Below, piece after piece: positions 27,817-36,585 of a stretch of DNA of 64,000 nucleotides; positions within the stretch are counted from its first letter, which is position 1; every line of letters starts with the position of its first letter. The notes under the pieces were generated by a model. That model had not been told where the DNA came from and did not search any database. It was given only the letters and a program-made list of their open reading frames with translations. The DNA is from Salipaludibacillus neizhouensis (lineage in GTDB: Bacteria > Bacillota > Bacilli > Bacillales > Salisediminibacteriaceae): contig NZ_KZ614147.1 in assembly GCF_002886185.1 (NCBI RefSeq), positions 1,027,187 through 1,091,186 of the forward strand, read 5' to 3'. A program made the position numbers and the translations under genes.

Positions 27817-28905
27817 ATGAAGATTGGAATCATAGGGTGTGGAAATATTAGCGGGATTTACTTGGAAAACTTGGGGAACTTTGCGGGTGTGGAAGTTAAA
27901 GGGATTACTGATTTAGACCTTTCCAAATCAAAAAAACAAGCGGATAAATATGATGTACCGCATGTATATCAATCGGTGGAAGAGCTTCTTGGCGATCAAG
28001 AGATTGAGTTAGTTATTAACTTAACAATTCCAAAGGTACATGCAAACGTTTGTAGGCAAATTTTAGAGTCTGGAAAGCATGTGTATGTTGAAAAGCCTTT
28101 GGCATCAGATCTAATCGATGGAGAGGGGTTACTTGCTTTAGCGAATGAAAAAGGACTGCGCATCGGTGGTGCACCTGACACTTTTTTAGGTGCTGGCATA
28201 CAAACGTGCCGAAAGTTGATTGATGATGGTGCAATAGGCAGACCGCTATCTGTTATAGGTTTTATGATGGGGGGAGGACATGAAAATTGGCATCCAGATC
28301 CAGCATTTTTTTACGAACGAGGTGGAGGACCAATGTATGACATGGGGCCATATTATTTGACCGCTTTTGTTAACCTTTTAGGGCCAATTCGTCGTGTAAC
28401 TGGCTCAGCTTCAATGGCATTTACGGAACGGACGATCAAAAGTGAACCTAAATACGGCCAAAAAATCCCTGTAGAAACACCAACTTTCTTAACGGGGACA
28501 ATAGACTTTGAGAATGGAGCTGTCGGTACACTGATTACTAGCTTTGATACTTTCACAAAGGCTGATTACCCTAATATTGAGATTTATGGCACTGAAGGAA
28601 CAATTCGAGTACCAGATCCTAATACATTTGGAGGACCCGTTTTACTTAGGAAACCTGGAGAATCAGAATGGTCAACGGTAGATTTGACTCATAAATACGA
28701 AGGTAATTCTCGAGGAATTGGAGTCCTAGATATGTTGTCTTCTATTAAAAGTAACAAAGAACATCGAGCGAATGGAAAATTAGCCTTACATGTTTTAGAG
28801 GCAATGCATGGGTTTCATGTAGCGGCGGAAGAAGGTAAACATTATGAATTAAATAACAGGTGCGATGTACCAGAGTCACTTCCCATTTCGGGAATTCAAG
28901 TGTGA
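27817..28905 (+). CDS. Gfo/Idh/MocA family oxidoreductase
   Basis: A 362-residue NAD(P)-dependent sugar or sugar-derivative dehydrogenase. The Rossmann motif GIIGCGNISGIY lies at the start, the EKPLASD signature with its catalytic Lys near residue 93, and the dimerisation domain with YDMGPYYLTAFVNLLGP carries the usual Asp/Tyr pair. It starts after AGAGGAGGAGATTATCAT, 25 bases after the ThuA gene, so they form an operon. ThuA-Gfo/Idh pairs are thought to process oxidised (3-keto) glycosides; the sugar here could be a plant oligosaccharide like those of neighbouring clusters, which is inference. Confidence 0.87.
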   Translation: MKIGIIGCGNISGIYLENLGNFAGVEVKGITDLDLSKSKKQADKYDVPHVYQSVEELLGDQEIELVINLTIPKVHANVCRQILESGKHVYVEKPLASDLIDGEGLLALANEKGLRIGGAPDTFLGAGIQTCRKLIDDGAIGRPLSVIGFMMGGGHENWHPDPAFFYERGGGPMYDMGPYYLTAFVNLLGPIRRVTGSASMAFTERTIKSEPKYGQKIPVETPTFLTGTIDFENGAVGTLITSFDTFTKADYPNIEIYGTEGTIRVPDPNTFGGPVLLRKPGESEWSTVDLTHKYEGNSRGIGVLDMLSSIKSNKEHRANGKLALHVLEAMHGFHVAAEEGKHYELNNRCDVPESLPISGIQV

Positions 28906-29038
28906 TTTTACCTGAGTATTAGCCTACTTCATCTTTACGTACTGCCGAGAAAAAAATCAACCTCTCCTCGATTAGATATGGCTAAATTACGAGCACCGTG
29001 AGTTTGGAGCGGAAGCAGGAACAGAACTATTGAAATTG

Positions 29039-29075
29039 CTACAGACCATCAGACTTATTGTCTGATGGTCTGTAG
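29039..29075 (-). terminator. Terminator of the Gly/Tyr-rich minus-strand gene
   Basis: CTACAGACCATCAGAC and GTCTGATGGTCTGTAG form a perfect 16-bp stem around a 5-base loop. It stands between two convergent genes and may serve both, although the T-runs are poor. Confidence 0.7.
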
Positions 29076-29093
29076 CTCTTTAACAATTTTGTG

Positions 29094-29552
29094 CTAATAG
29101 AAAAATGGGAATAGTAATCGCCTTATTCCAAAAAACGGAAAACGGTGACGCCTGAACCGCCGAAATCGTCTTGGATACCCATATCCTGGACCACCATATC
29201 CATACCAGGGAGCTCCGCCAAAACCACCATATCCGCCATACCCAAAACCGAATTGACGCTCATATTCATTGTGATTATTATCCGTATCACCATCTGGCAT
29301 AAGCACCTCAACGCCGTTCTGATCAACGCCATTAATAATTCCGTCGTGAACTTGCCCATCAGTAGTTTCTAATTGTACTAAATAATTATTGTACTGTTGA
29401 CACAAGTCGTGCATTTGTTGTTGATGTGCCGCAGGATCTACACCTCCCGATTGTTGCATTTGGTCGTTTTGCTGACCACCACCGAAACCAGGACCATGTC
29501 CGTGTCCAGGGCTATTGTGCATCTGATTCATATTATTATAAGTCATATTCAT
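29094..29552 (-). CDS. Gly/Tyr-rich, His/Gln-rich protein, possibly spore-surface
   Basis: A 152-residue protein I do not recognise by name. The N-terminal third is rich in Asn, Met, Gln, His and Gly (NSPGHGHGPGFGGGQQ). The middle (YLVQLETTDGQVHDGIINGVD, then NGVEVLMPDGD) reads like a small LSm/SH3-like beta-barrel. The C-terminus is Gly/Tyr-rich (GYGGYGGFGG) and ends in a basic, aromatic tail (RRFRRFRRHRFPFFG). There is no signal peptide. Such low-complexity composition is common in spore coat and exosporium proteins of Bacilli, which is only a hint. AAGGAGGGAGA precedes the ATG; a second ATG two codons on is equally possible. Monocistronic. Confidence 0.7.
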   Translation of the reverse strand: MNMTYNNMNQMHNSPGHGHGPGFGGGQQNDQMQQSGGVDPAAHQQQMHDLCQQYNNYLVQLETTDGQVHDGIINGVDQNGVEVLMPDGDTDNNHNEYERQFGFGYGGYGGFGGAPWYGYGGPGYGYPRRFRRFRRHRFPFFGIRRLLFPFFY

Positions 29553-29813
29553 TCTCCCTCCTTACACGGTTATCATATTGAGATAAGTGGGTGTTTGTGC
29601 ATAAAAATTTTAGGCTTTATAACTAAAAAAATTGTTGTGATATTGAGAAGGTGAAATTATCTAACTAGTTTTTATCCATAGGGTTGGCATGGTTATCAAA
29701 TACATTAGCTTCATAAGGAGTACCAATTATTAAAACAATAAATGGAAACGGGTATTTCATATGATATAATTTATAAAATGTGTATTCGAGTCATAAAGTA
29801 GGAGGAAATACTT

Positions 29814-30659
29814 TTGCAATTTTTAAGAAAAGGTCATTACAAAGATTTAGAACAGGCTGCTATAGATGTATTGAAAAGATTAAGCCAGTTTATTGATATA
29901 AATACCGTGTTTATTGCAAAAAATGATAAGGAAACAGTTGAAATCACTCACTCCTTCAATCGCGATTATATGATCATTGAAGAGGGTTTTGAGACAAAAT
30001 ACAGTGAATCATATTGACAATTTATCGTTGAAAATGGCCGTGAGTCATTTCTCGTGGAAGATTTAAATGAACATGTTTTGACTAAGGGAATGCTCGTAAC
30101 AAAAGAACTTGGTGGCGGGACGTTGCTTGGTGTTCCTATCACGTATGGAGATTCACAAAATAACTACGGAACACTTTGTGGAATAGATAATAAGCCCCGT
30201 AAGTTCAAGGATGAAGAAAGAGAATTATTCCAAACGATGGCAACACTTCTTGGTTACGTCATAGATTTAGACGAAGCGAAGAGCAGGATTCAAAATTATT
30301 CTGTGCCGATTGTTCCGATAGAGGAGGGAGTTGTAGTCTTACCGCTTGTAGGCGAGGTGGATGAGGTTCGCTCTGAGATTATTTTGGAACAGGTATTAGC
30401 GAAGAGTTATCAGGATGGCATTAATTATTTTATTATTGATGTTTCGGGTCTCGTTCATGATGATAAATCGGTTATAAGGAACCTTTTCAAACTTACCCAA
30501 TCCTTGAAATTACTAGGAGCGATCCCTGTACTGACAGGTGTAAGGCCAGATCAAGCGATGGATTTTCAAAAAAACGAAACAGGTATTTCTGATCTAACGG
30601 TAAAGGCAAATTTGAAAGAAGCATTAAATTGGATTGGGATTCAATTAATAAAAAAATAA
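29814..30659 (+). pseudogene. GAF-STAS (RsbR-like) protein gene interrupted by an in-frame TGA
   Basis: A single reading frame is broken by TGA at 30015-30017 and continues in the same frame to 30659. The first part (TTG start after AGGAGGAAATACT) begins QFLRKGHYKDLEQAAIDVLKRLSQFIDINTVFIAKND, the start of a GAF domain. After the stop the frame continues QFIVENG, GTLLGVPITYG and GTLCGIDNKPRKFKDEE, completing GAF, then a STAS domain (VVVLPLVGEVDEVRSEIILE, FIIDVSGL, PVLTGVRP). Intact homologues would be sensors related to stressosome RsbR proteins. Restart at a GTG at 30054 would lose the GAF core and has no ribosome site. A true nonsense mutation, a sequencing error or recoding could each explain it. 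Confidence 0.8.
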
Positions 30660-30665
30660 ATCAAT

Positions 30666-30696
30666 GGATCCTCTGTATATAAGGGGATCTTTTTGT
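30666..30696 (+). terminator. Terminator after the GAF-STAS gene
   Basis: GATCCTCT and AGGGGATC pair with one mismatch and are followed by TTTTTG. Confidence 0.65.
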
Positions 30697-30734
30697 TTAC
30701 AAGATAATATATAAAATTATCGTTTTTTTAGAGA

Positions 30735-30818
30735 TTGTTGTTTTCGTCGAACAGAGAGGCTCGAATCCGCTCTAGGCAGTTGCTTTCCGCGGGCAATGCT
30801 TCAGTCTCCTTGGATAAA
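30735..30818. repeat. Degenerate dispersed repeat
   Basis: TCGAACAGAGAGGCTCGAATCCG, then GCTTTCCGCGGGCAATGCTTC and CAGTCTCC, resembles the sequence at 14398 and the common GC-rich intergenic repeats of Bacillaceae. It is GC-richer than its surroundings and has no coding frame. Confidence 0.55.
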
Positions 30819-30966
30819 TAAATGTGTCTCTTCCTCTACCAGTAAGACTCTGAACTAAATAGATATAGCGTAATTTGTAAAAATTTGTTGTATAAGTGTG
30901 CAGATATTAGTACAATTGGCTTATTATAGTAAAAAATAAAGTTTAATAGAAATATAGGTGGATGCG

Positions 30967-31539
30967 ATGGTATTCGATGGTATTGTTCTATCAATTTTGG
31001 TTGGTTTTATTAGAAAAGGCAGTTTAAAAGGCTTAGCTTATTTAGAATTAAAAGGTGCACTTATTTTTCCTATCATCTTAGTAATACAAGTTCTTGTCTA
31101 TCTATTTCAGGATGAGTTTCCATTTTTAGGTGCCGCAAGTAGCTATATTTTTATGGCTGTTTATATAGTAGGGTTATATTTCCTTTGGTTGAACAGGAAT
31201 TTACACGGATTTCTATTAATATTTACAGGAGTCTTTTTGAATTTCTTAGTGATGGCAGTTAATGGTGGGAGAATGCCAGTATCGCTTGAGGCAGCGGAAA
31301 TACTCGATCCAATATATATCGAAGTTTTAAAGAACGGTATATATGGTAAACATGCTTTACTAACAGAAAGTACAAGGTTAGCTTTTCTAGGGGATGTTAT
31401 TCCCGTGACGCTTCCATTTCGGAACGGGCAAGTAATAAGTATAGGTGATGTCTTCATGAATATTGGAGTATTTTTGTTTATTCAGGTAGTTATGATGAAC
31501 CATGAGAAAAATACAACAGATAAAGGTAAATTAACTTAA
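30967..31539 (+). CDS. DUF5317 membrane protein
   Basis: A 190-residue protein with about five hydrophobic segments, starting MVFDGIVLSILVGFIRKGSLKGL. The block VNGGRMPVSLEAAEILDP and the region from STRLAFLGDVIPV to ISIGDVFMNIGVF are typical of DUF5317, a family of unknown role. ATG at 30967 is preferred because AGGTGG lies five bases before it; a GTG nine bases earlier overlaps that site. A 30-residue peptide gene and a GGDEF/HD-GYP gene follow in the same direction, so it may act in the same signalling unit. Confidence 0.78.
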   Translation: MVFDGIVLSILVGFIRKGSLKGLAYLELKGALIFPIILVIQVLVYLFQDEFPFLGAASSYIFMAVYIVGLYFLWLNRNLHGFLLIFTGVFLNFLVMAVNGGRMPVSLEAAEILDPIYIEVLKNGIYGKHALLTESTRLAFLGDVIPVTLPFRNGQVISIGDVFMNIGVFLFIQVVMMNHEKNTTDKGKLT

Positions 31540-31555
31540 AAAGGAGGTGATAAAT

Positions 31556-31648
31556 ATGAAAAATATTAAAATCACAAAGGTTATTGTGAACATTGCTATT
31601 TTAACTTCTGTTATTGTAGCATTAACATCAGGTTTTAAAGTGGTATAA
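31556..31648 (+). CDS. 30-residue hydrophobic peptide between DUF5317 and the GGDEF/HD-GYP gene
   Basis: ATG at 31556 follows AAAGGAGGTGATAAAT, one of the best ribosome sites in the window, and the frame runs 30 codons to TAA. The product has a basic start (MKNIKITKV), a hydrophobic stretch (IVNIAILTSVIVALTSGF) and the end KVV. It could be a secreted signal peptide precursor, a membrane micropeptide or a leader. It starts 16 bases after the DUF5317 stop. A hairpin (AAGGGAGT/ACTCCCCTT, 31657-31681) separates it from the next gene. I do not recognise the family. Confidence 0.65.
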   Translation: MKNIKITKVIVNIAILTSVIVALTSGFKVV

Positions 31649-31703
31649 TAATTTTAAAGGGAGTTGAGAGACTCCCCTTAAAAATATAAAAAGAGTGTGA
31701 TGT

Positions 31704-33503
31704 ATGTTGAGTAAAATTTCTGAATTCGGTATATACATATTTATTATATCAATACTTGGAACTACTATATTTCTATTAAATATTAATAATTCTTTTAGCC
31801 TTAGTCCTATGAATTGGACTACCATATTACTTCTCGTTATTGCTATTATTTTACTTAATCATTTCATCGTTCTCCTTCCACCGAAGGGAAATGCTATGTC
31901 CATGGATTCTGCTATTTATTTAGCATCATCCTTTGTTTTTGGTATTGAGTTAACCCTAATTGTATTGTTTTGGAGCAGTATAATCTTCGGCTTGTATCAG
32001 AGTAAAATCGTCTGGTGGAAGCATGTATTTAACTTTTCAATTTATTCCTTAATGATCATCGCAGCATATCACTCGTTTATTTATACGGGAGGAACTGTTG
32101 GGGCGATAGAGATTGAACAGCTTGTTCCTTATGTTATTGCGTTACTAATCTATTTTGCTTTGAATGTTCTTTTAGTAGGGGGTTATTTCAAAGTATTAGA
32201 AACAGTGAGTCTTTATAATGTGATAATAGGGATGGTCAAAGAAACGATTCCTAGTTACTTAAGTACACTCGTTCTTTCAATTATATTAGGTATGTTAATG
32301 ACATCTTATCAAAATTTCGGCTTAATTTTATTCACTAGCGTTGTTGTTCTACTTTCTATTGTATTTAGACAATATTTTGTTCTCTACGATGAAGTTTCAA
32401 AAAAAGCAAACTTTGATGAGTTAACTACGCTTTATAACCATAGTCATTTTAAAGAAGTAATTGATGATTATCTTATAAACAAGAAAGCTGATACATTGAG
32501 TTTGGCTTTTATCGATATCGATGATTTTAAGAAATACAATGATTATCACGGCCATGTATCCGGAGATGAATTACTAAAGTACTTTGGCAAGCAATTAAGA
32601 GAAAAATGTGAAAAGGATGGTTGGTTTGCAGCTCGTTATGGTGGAGAAGAGTTTGTGATCATATTGCCAGATGTAAAGGGATGCGAAGCTTCAAAATACT
32701 TAAATAAACTGCGAAAAGAGATTAATGATTCTTATTTCAAAGGTGTGGAGGTACTCCCACATGGATGTTTATCCTTTTCTGGTGGAGTCGTGGAATACGA
32801 AAGTGATTTTTATAACTCTGCGGAATTTATCGGCAAGGCAGACCAGGCAATGTATCGGGCCAAGTCTGAAGGGAAAAATGCCATTCACCTTTATCACAAA
32901 AATGATCTCGATTCTTCTTTAATAGATTATGAAAAAGAGGTTGATCACTTAGAACAGCAGTTAAGATTTTTTCTATATAAAGATATTTCTACCTATCAGC
33001 ATAGTAAACGAGTCTTTCAGTATGCCGTTAAATTTTCTAATGAGATAGATCTCACAGATCATGAAAAAAAGGTCTTAGTTTTAGGGGCTTTAATTCATGA
33101 CATAGGTAAGATTGAAATTCCTAGAGAGATTATTAATAAAAAAACGAAATTAGAAGAGGCTGAATGGGAAATGATTAAACAACACGTTACGTGGGGCAAA
33201 GAAATTGTCTCTACGGATAAAGCATTACAGCATTTAGTTCCATTAGTAGAGCTTCATCATGAAAGATACGATGGAAAAGGTTATCCGCATGGTTTAAAAG
33301 GGGAAGAAACACCGAAACTGGCACGAATCCTTTGTATCATAGATTCGTTTGATGCGATGACAACCGAGCGACCTTATCAATCAACAAAGTCGTTTGCCCA
33401 AGGGATTGAAGAGCTTGAAAAATGTTCGGGAACACAATTCGATCCAGAGTATGTGCCGCACTTTATTGAAATGATCAAACGGCAGTACCAGATTGATAAA
33501 TAA
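31704..33503 (+). CDS. Membrane-bound GGDEF and HD-GYP cyclic-di-nucleotide enzyme
   Basis: A 599-residue signalling protein. Residues about 8-225 hold seven or eight transmembrane segments, a putative sensor. A GGDEF domain (about 232-395) follows with its active loop as RYGGEEF near residue 311 and the metal-binding FIDIDDFKKYND; the usual RxxD inhibitory site before it is not evident. An HD-GYP domain (about 415-595) has HDIGK near 466 and HHERYDGKGYPHGLKGEE near 518, intact. It may therefore both make and break cyclic-di-GMP. ATG follows AGAGTGTGATGT. It is the last gene after DUF5317 and the small peptide, with a terminator behind it. Confidence 0.9.
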   Translation: MLSKISEFGIYIFIISILGTTIFLLNINNSFSLSPMNWTTILLLVIAIILLNHFIVLLPPKGNAMSMDSAIYLASSFVFGIELTLIVLFWSSIIFGLYQSKIVWWKHVFNFSIYSLMIIAAYHSFIYTGGTVGAIEIEQLVPYVIALLIYFALNVLLVGGYFKVLETVSLYNVIIGMVKETIPSYLSTLVLSIILGMLMTSYQNFGLILFTSVVVLLSIVFRQYFVLYDEVSKKANFDELTTLYNHSHFKEVIDDYLINKKADTLSLAFIDIDDFKKYNDYHGHVSGDELLKYFGKQLREKCEKDGWFAARYGGEEFVIILPDVKGCEASKYLNKLRKEINDSYFKGVEVLPHGCLSFSGGVVEYESDFYNSAEFIGKADQAMYRAKSEGKNAIHLYHKNDLDSSLIDYEKEVDHLEQQLRFFLYKDISTYQHSKRVFQYAVKFSNEIDLTDHEKKVLVLGALIHDIGKIEIPREIINKKTKLEEAEWEMIKQHVTWGKEIVSTDKALQHLVPLVELHHERYDGKGYPHGLKGEETPKLARILCIIDSFDAMTTERPYQSTKSFAQGIEELEKCSGTQFDPEYVPHFIEMIKRQYQIDK

Positions 33504-33514
33504 GATGTAGAAGT

Positions 33515-33552
33515 AAAACGAGGTAGAGTACGATATCTATCTCGTTTTTTTT
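33515..33552 (+). terminator. Terminator after the GGDEF/HD-GYP gene
   Basis: AAAACGAGGTAGA pairs with TCTATCTCGTTTT and is followed by a T8 run. Confidence 0.85.
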
Positions 33553-33985
33553 GTGCAACTTTTCCATGTAATGACTTACACTGTGTTAGTGAATCTCTGA
33601 ATAAACAGTACCGAGTATTGAAAAATCTGGTAGTTTATCTTACATAAAACCGTAATACTACAACCTTTGCATATAGAATATGCTATACATAAGGTAAAAG
33701 CTAATTTATGTTAGAAATAGTTATATATCAAGCGAAGTAATCTTTACTAGGAGAGGAAGAGAGATCATATATGAAGTTGCGAGGTACTTCTATTTTACAA
33801 TTTGATCATTCAGAATCTAGGATCATTTAACGTTATGTATAGTGTATTGTACAACAATTCCCCGTACAATCGATTTAACCTTACAATAGTCAGTAAATTA
33901 ACAATATTCAAACTACGGAGGTTATAATAAAAGGGAGACAAGGTTTTACTAAATTAGAGTCCTAATTTCCAAGGAGGGGATAGTA
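33553..33985. other. Leader and promoter region of the pyrimidine-catabolism cluster
   Basis: No convincing gene. A 19-codon frame at 33771-33830 (MKLRGTSILQF...) has purine-rich sequence upstream but at poor distance, and I do not call it. TTGTAC and GTACAA at about 33848-33870 form a spaced inverted repeat that might bind a regulator such as the PucR protein of this locus. The region must hold the promoter for the gene at 33986. Confidence 0.45.
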
Positions 33986-34876
33986 ATGTCAGATAATGTT
34001 AAAATCGGCTTAATACAAGCTTCTAATGATGTTCATGGAGACCAATCGATTGAGATTCATAAAGAAAAAGCAATTGAAAAGCATATTAAACTTGTAAGAG
34101 AGGCTAAAGATAAAGGTGCTCAAATCATCTGTTTACAGGAGATCTTTTACGGCCCTTATTTTTGTTCGGAACAAAATACAAAATGGTATGATGCTGCGGA
34201 GGAAATTCCAAATGGTCCCACAACAAAATTATTTCAGGATTTGGCCAAAGAATTAGAAGTCGTTATCGTCTTGCCTATTTATGAGAGAGAAGGAATCGCT
34301 ACTTATTATAATACAGCCGCGGTGATTGACGCCGACGGGTCCTATTTAGGGAAATATCGCAAACAACATATCCCTCAGGTAGGTGTAGGAGATAACGGTC
34401 ATGGTTTTTGGGAAAAATTCTATTTTAAACCTGGTAATCTAGGTTATCCGGTTTTTGACACAGCTTATGCAAAGATTGGTGTCTATATTTGTTATGATCG
34501 CCATTTTCCAGAAGGTGCAAGATTACTAGGCTTAAATGGCGCCGAAATTGTTTTTAATCCTTCAGCGACTGTAGCTGGATTATCGGAATATTTATGGAAA
34601 CTTGAACAGCCAGCTCATGCCGTTGCGAACGGTTATTATGTTGGTGCAATTAATAGAGTCGGACTAGAGGCTCCCTGGGAAATGGGAGAATTTTATGGTC
34701 AATCTTATTTAGTTAACCCACGAGGAGAATTTGTTTCGATGGCAAGTCGTGACCAAGACGAAGTCATCATTGGTGACATGGATAAAAAATTGATTCGCGA
34801 AGTCCGTGACACCTGGCAGTTTTATCGGGACCGTCGACCAGAAACTTACGATGATATGACTTCGCTTCTTCCGTAA
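33986..34876 (+). CDS. pydC: Beta-ureidopropionase (N-carbamoyl-beta-alanine amidohydrolase, nitrilase family)
   Basis: Catalyses the last step of reductive uracil/thymine breakdown, hydrolysing N-carbamoyl-beta-alanine to beta-alanine, CO2 and ammonia. The nitrilase triad is visible: Glu in CLQEIFYGPYF, Lys in YRKQHIPQV, Cys in GVYICYDRHFPEGARLLGL. HAVANGYYVGAINRVG and QSYLVNPRGE are typical of this branch. The 296-residue length is normal. ATG follows AAGGAGGGGATAGTA. It is the first gene of a complete pathway cluster, separated from preT by a dispersed repeat. Context makes the reaction secure; related carbamoylases have similar sequences. Confidence 0.9.
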   Translation: MSDNVKIGLIQASNDVHGDQSIEIHKEKAIEKHIKLVREAKDKGAQIICLQEIFYGPYFCSEQNTKWYDAAEEIPNGPTTKLFQDLAKELEVVIVLPIYEREGIATYYNTAAVIDADGSYLGKYRKQHIPQVGVGDNGHGFWEKFYFKPGNLGYPVFDTAYAKIGVYICYDRHFPEGARLLGLNGAEIVFNPSATVAGLSEYLWKLEQPAHAVANGYYVGAINRVGLEAPWEMGEFYGQSYLVNPRGEFVSMASRDQDEVIIGDMDKKLIREVRDTWQFYRDRRPETYDDMTSLLP

Positions 34877-34928
34877 AAAACTGATTTTCGAAAAGGTTTT
34901 TTATTCCAAGGTAAAAAAGTATAAGATG

Positions 34929-35066
34929 ACAGCTTTCTTTACGCCTCACGTATCAAGAGAAACCTACCCTCCTTTCGAGTAGCACTTACACTCAGTATGA
35001 AGGTGCTACTCGGGGTGGTGAAAGATCACGCTGTATTTAATAAAAGACGCTGCGCGTTTTTCTTAG
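34929..35066 (+). repeat. Dispersed structured repeat, copy 2
   Basis: Related to the element at 54059. The outer stem pairs TCTTTACGCC (34936-34945) with GGTGAAAGA (35017-35025) with the same bulged A; the C-G pair of copies 1 and 5 is T-A here. The inner hairpin (around 34976-35012) is partly decayed. The 3' hairpin is ACGC-TGC-GCGT plus TTTTTCTT. It ends about 20 bases before the preT ribosome site, so a terminator-like hairpin lies in the preT leader. Confidence 0.82.
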
Positions 35067-35095
35067 AAACTAACTCTGTAAAGGAGGAATTACTA

Positions 35096-36466
35096 GTGAC
35101 CAATAAGGGACCGAACATCTCGCTTCATGATTTAGAGAGTAACTTTGAAGAAGTAACAAAAGCATTAACAAAGCAAGAGGCGAATGAAGAAGCCACACGT
35201 TGCCTCTATTGTTATGACGCCCCCTGTATTAAAGCTTGCCCAACAGACATTGATATTCCAAAATTCATTAAAAAGATTGCGACAAATAATTTAAAAGGAT
35301 CTGCTAAAACAATTATGATAGCAAATCCAGTTGGTGCAAGCTGTGCTCGTGTGTGTCCGACCGAAGAACTATGTGAAGGGGCATGTGTTCTCAATCATTC
35401 TACAACGCCAATCATGATCGGTAACTTGCAACGGTACGCTACAGATTGGGCGATTAAAAATGAACAGGTGCTATTTAAAGCAGGCAAAAAAAACGGCAGG
35501 AAAGTAGCTATTGTAGGTGGGGGACCAGCCGGTTTGTCCGCTGCACGTGAACTGGCATTACTAGGGTATAAAGTAACGATATTCGAAGCGGAAAAAGAAT
35601 GTGGTGGTTTGAATACCTATGGGATCGTTTCTTTTCGATTGCCCCAAGCTATTTCATTTTGGGAAGTTGATCAAGTAAGGAAACTAGATGTGGAGATTAA
35701 GACGAATACAAGAGTCGGTAAAGATGTTTTACCGGAAGAGTTGTTGGAAAACTTTGATTCCGTTGTTTTAGCCATCGGTATGGCCAACGTACCAAGCTTA
35801 GGGATAGACGGAGAAAACTTAACAGGTGTTCACGATGCGATTGATTTTGTGAAATCTACTAAATCCGGTGAGCTCAGTGATGAATTTAAACAAAAGCGTA
35901 TCGTTGTCATTGGCGCAGGAAATACGGCAATTGATGGAGCCACCTGTTCTGTCAGACTAGGTGCAGAAAATGTGAAAATTTTATATCGACGTACAGAGCA
36001 AGAGATGACTGCGTATGATTTCGAGTATGAATTCGCCAAACAAGATGGTGTAGAGTTTCGTTGGTTGACTTCCCCTAAGAGAATCATTGGCGATGAAAAT
36101 GGGGTTGTCAAAGGAATCGAATGTTTGAAAATGGAACTGGGGGAAGCGAATGAAGATGGTCGAAGACGACCGGTTCCAGTGGAAGGTTCTGAGTTTGTGC
36201 TGGAAGTCGATGGTGTGATAAAGGCAATTGGTCAGTCACGTTACACATCTTTCATTGAAAGTTTTGGATTAGAACATAAAAATGGTGTGGTAAAAGTAGA
36301 TCTGGAAACCCACCAGACTTCAAATGAGAAGGTGTTCTCTTGTGGAGATGTTATTTTTGGCGAAGGACAAGGGGAAGCAATGGTCGTTTCAGCAGCTCAA
36401 CAAGGTAAAAATACCGCCTATGCCATACACAAGCTACTGTTTATGAAAGCTTCGGAAACAGCATAA
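35096..36466 (+). CDS. preT: NAD(P)-dependent dihydropyrimidine dehydrogenase, PreT subunit
   Basis: Electron-entry subunit of the two-part enzyme that reduces uracil and thymine. The N-terminus has Fe-S cysteines (CLYCYDAPCIKACP, GASCARVCPTEELCEGACV), then an FAD motif VAIVGGGPAGLSAARELALLG and an NAD(P) motif RIVVIGAGNTAIDGA; FSCGDVIFGEGQG near the end contacts FAD. Length is 456 residues. I take GTG at 35096 because AAAGGAGGAATTACTA precedes it; a longer frame to 34997 only reads through the dispersed repeat. preA follows about 120 bases later. Confidence 0.92.
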   Translation: MTNKGPNISLHDLESNFEEVTKALTKQEANEEATRCLYCYDAPCIKACPTDIDIPKFIKKIATNNLKGSAKTIMIANPVGASCARVCPTEELCEGACVLNHSTTPIMIGNLQRYATDWAIKNEQVLFKAGKKNGRKVAIVGGGPAGLSAARELALLGYKVTIFEAEKECGGLNTYGIVSFRLPQAISFWEVDQVRKLDVEIKTNTRVGKDVLPEELLENFDSVVLAIGMANVPSLGIDGENLTGVHDAIDFVKSTKSGELSDEFKQKRIVVIGAGNTAIDGATCSVRLGAENVKILYRRTEQEMTAYDFEYEFAKQDGVEFRWLTSPKRIIGDENGVVKGIECLKMELGEANEDGRRRPVPVEGSEFVLEVDGVIKAIGQSRYTSFIESFGLEHKNGVVKVDLETHQTSNEKVFSCGDVIFGEGQGEAMVVSAAQQGKNTAYAIHKLLFMKASETA

Positions 36467-36585
36467 AGAATAGTTTACATGATGTTGCACGCGAAAAAGT
36501 GTGTGCCTAGAGTGAATTTGAGTGCTATACCATTTTTCTATAATAAGAGATGTCATGCGAATGATTAAAATGAGGGGGTCATAGA

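Noticed and set aside
30054-30659. Separate 201-codon gene after the TGA
   Set aside because: It starts at a GTG without ribosome site inside the GAF domain and continues the same frame, so it is better read as the second part of an interrupted gene.
33771-33830. 19-codon frame upstream of the ureidopropionase gene
   Set aside because: The purine-rich stretch is too far from the ATG and the peptide has no distinctive feature.
34997-35095. N-terminal extension of PreT
   Set aside because: The extra codons read through the dispersed repeat; a strong ribosome site supports the GTG at 35096.
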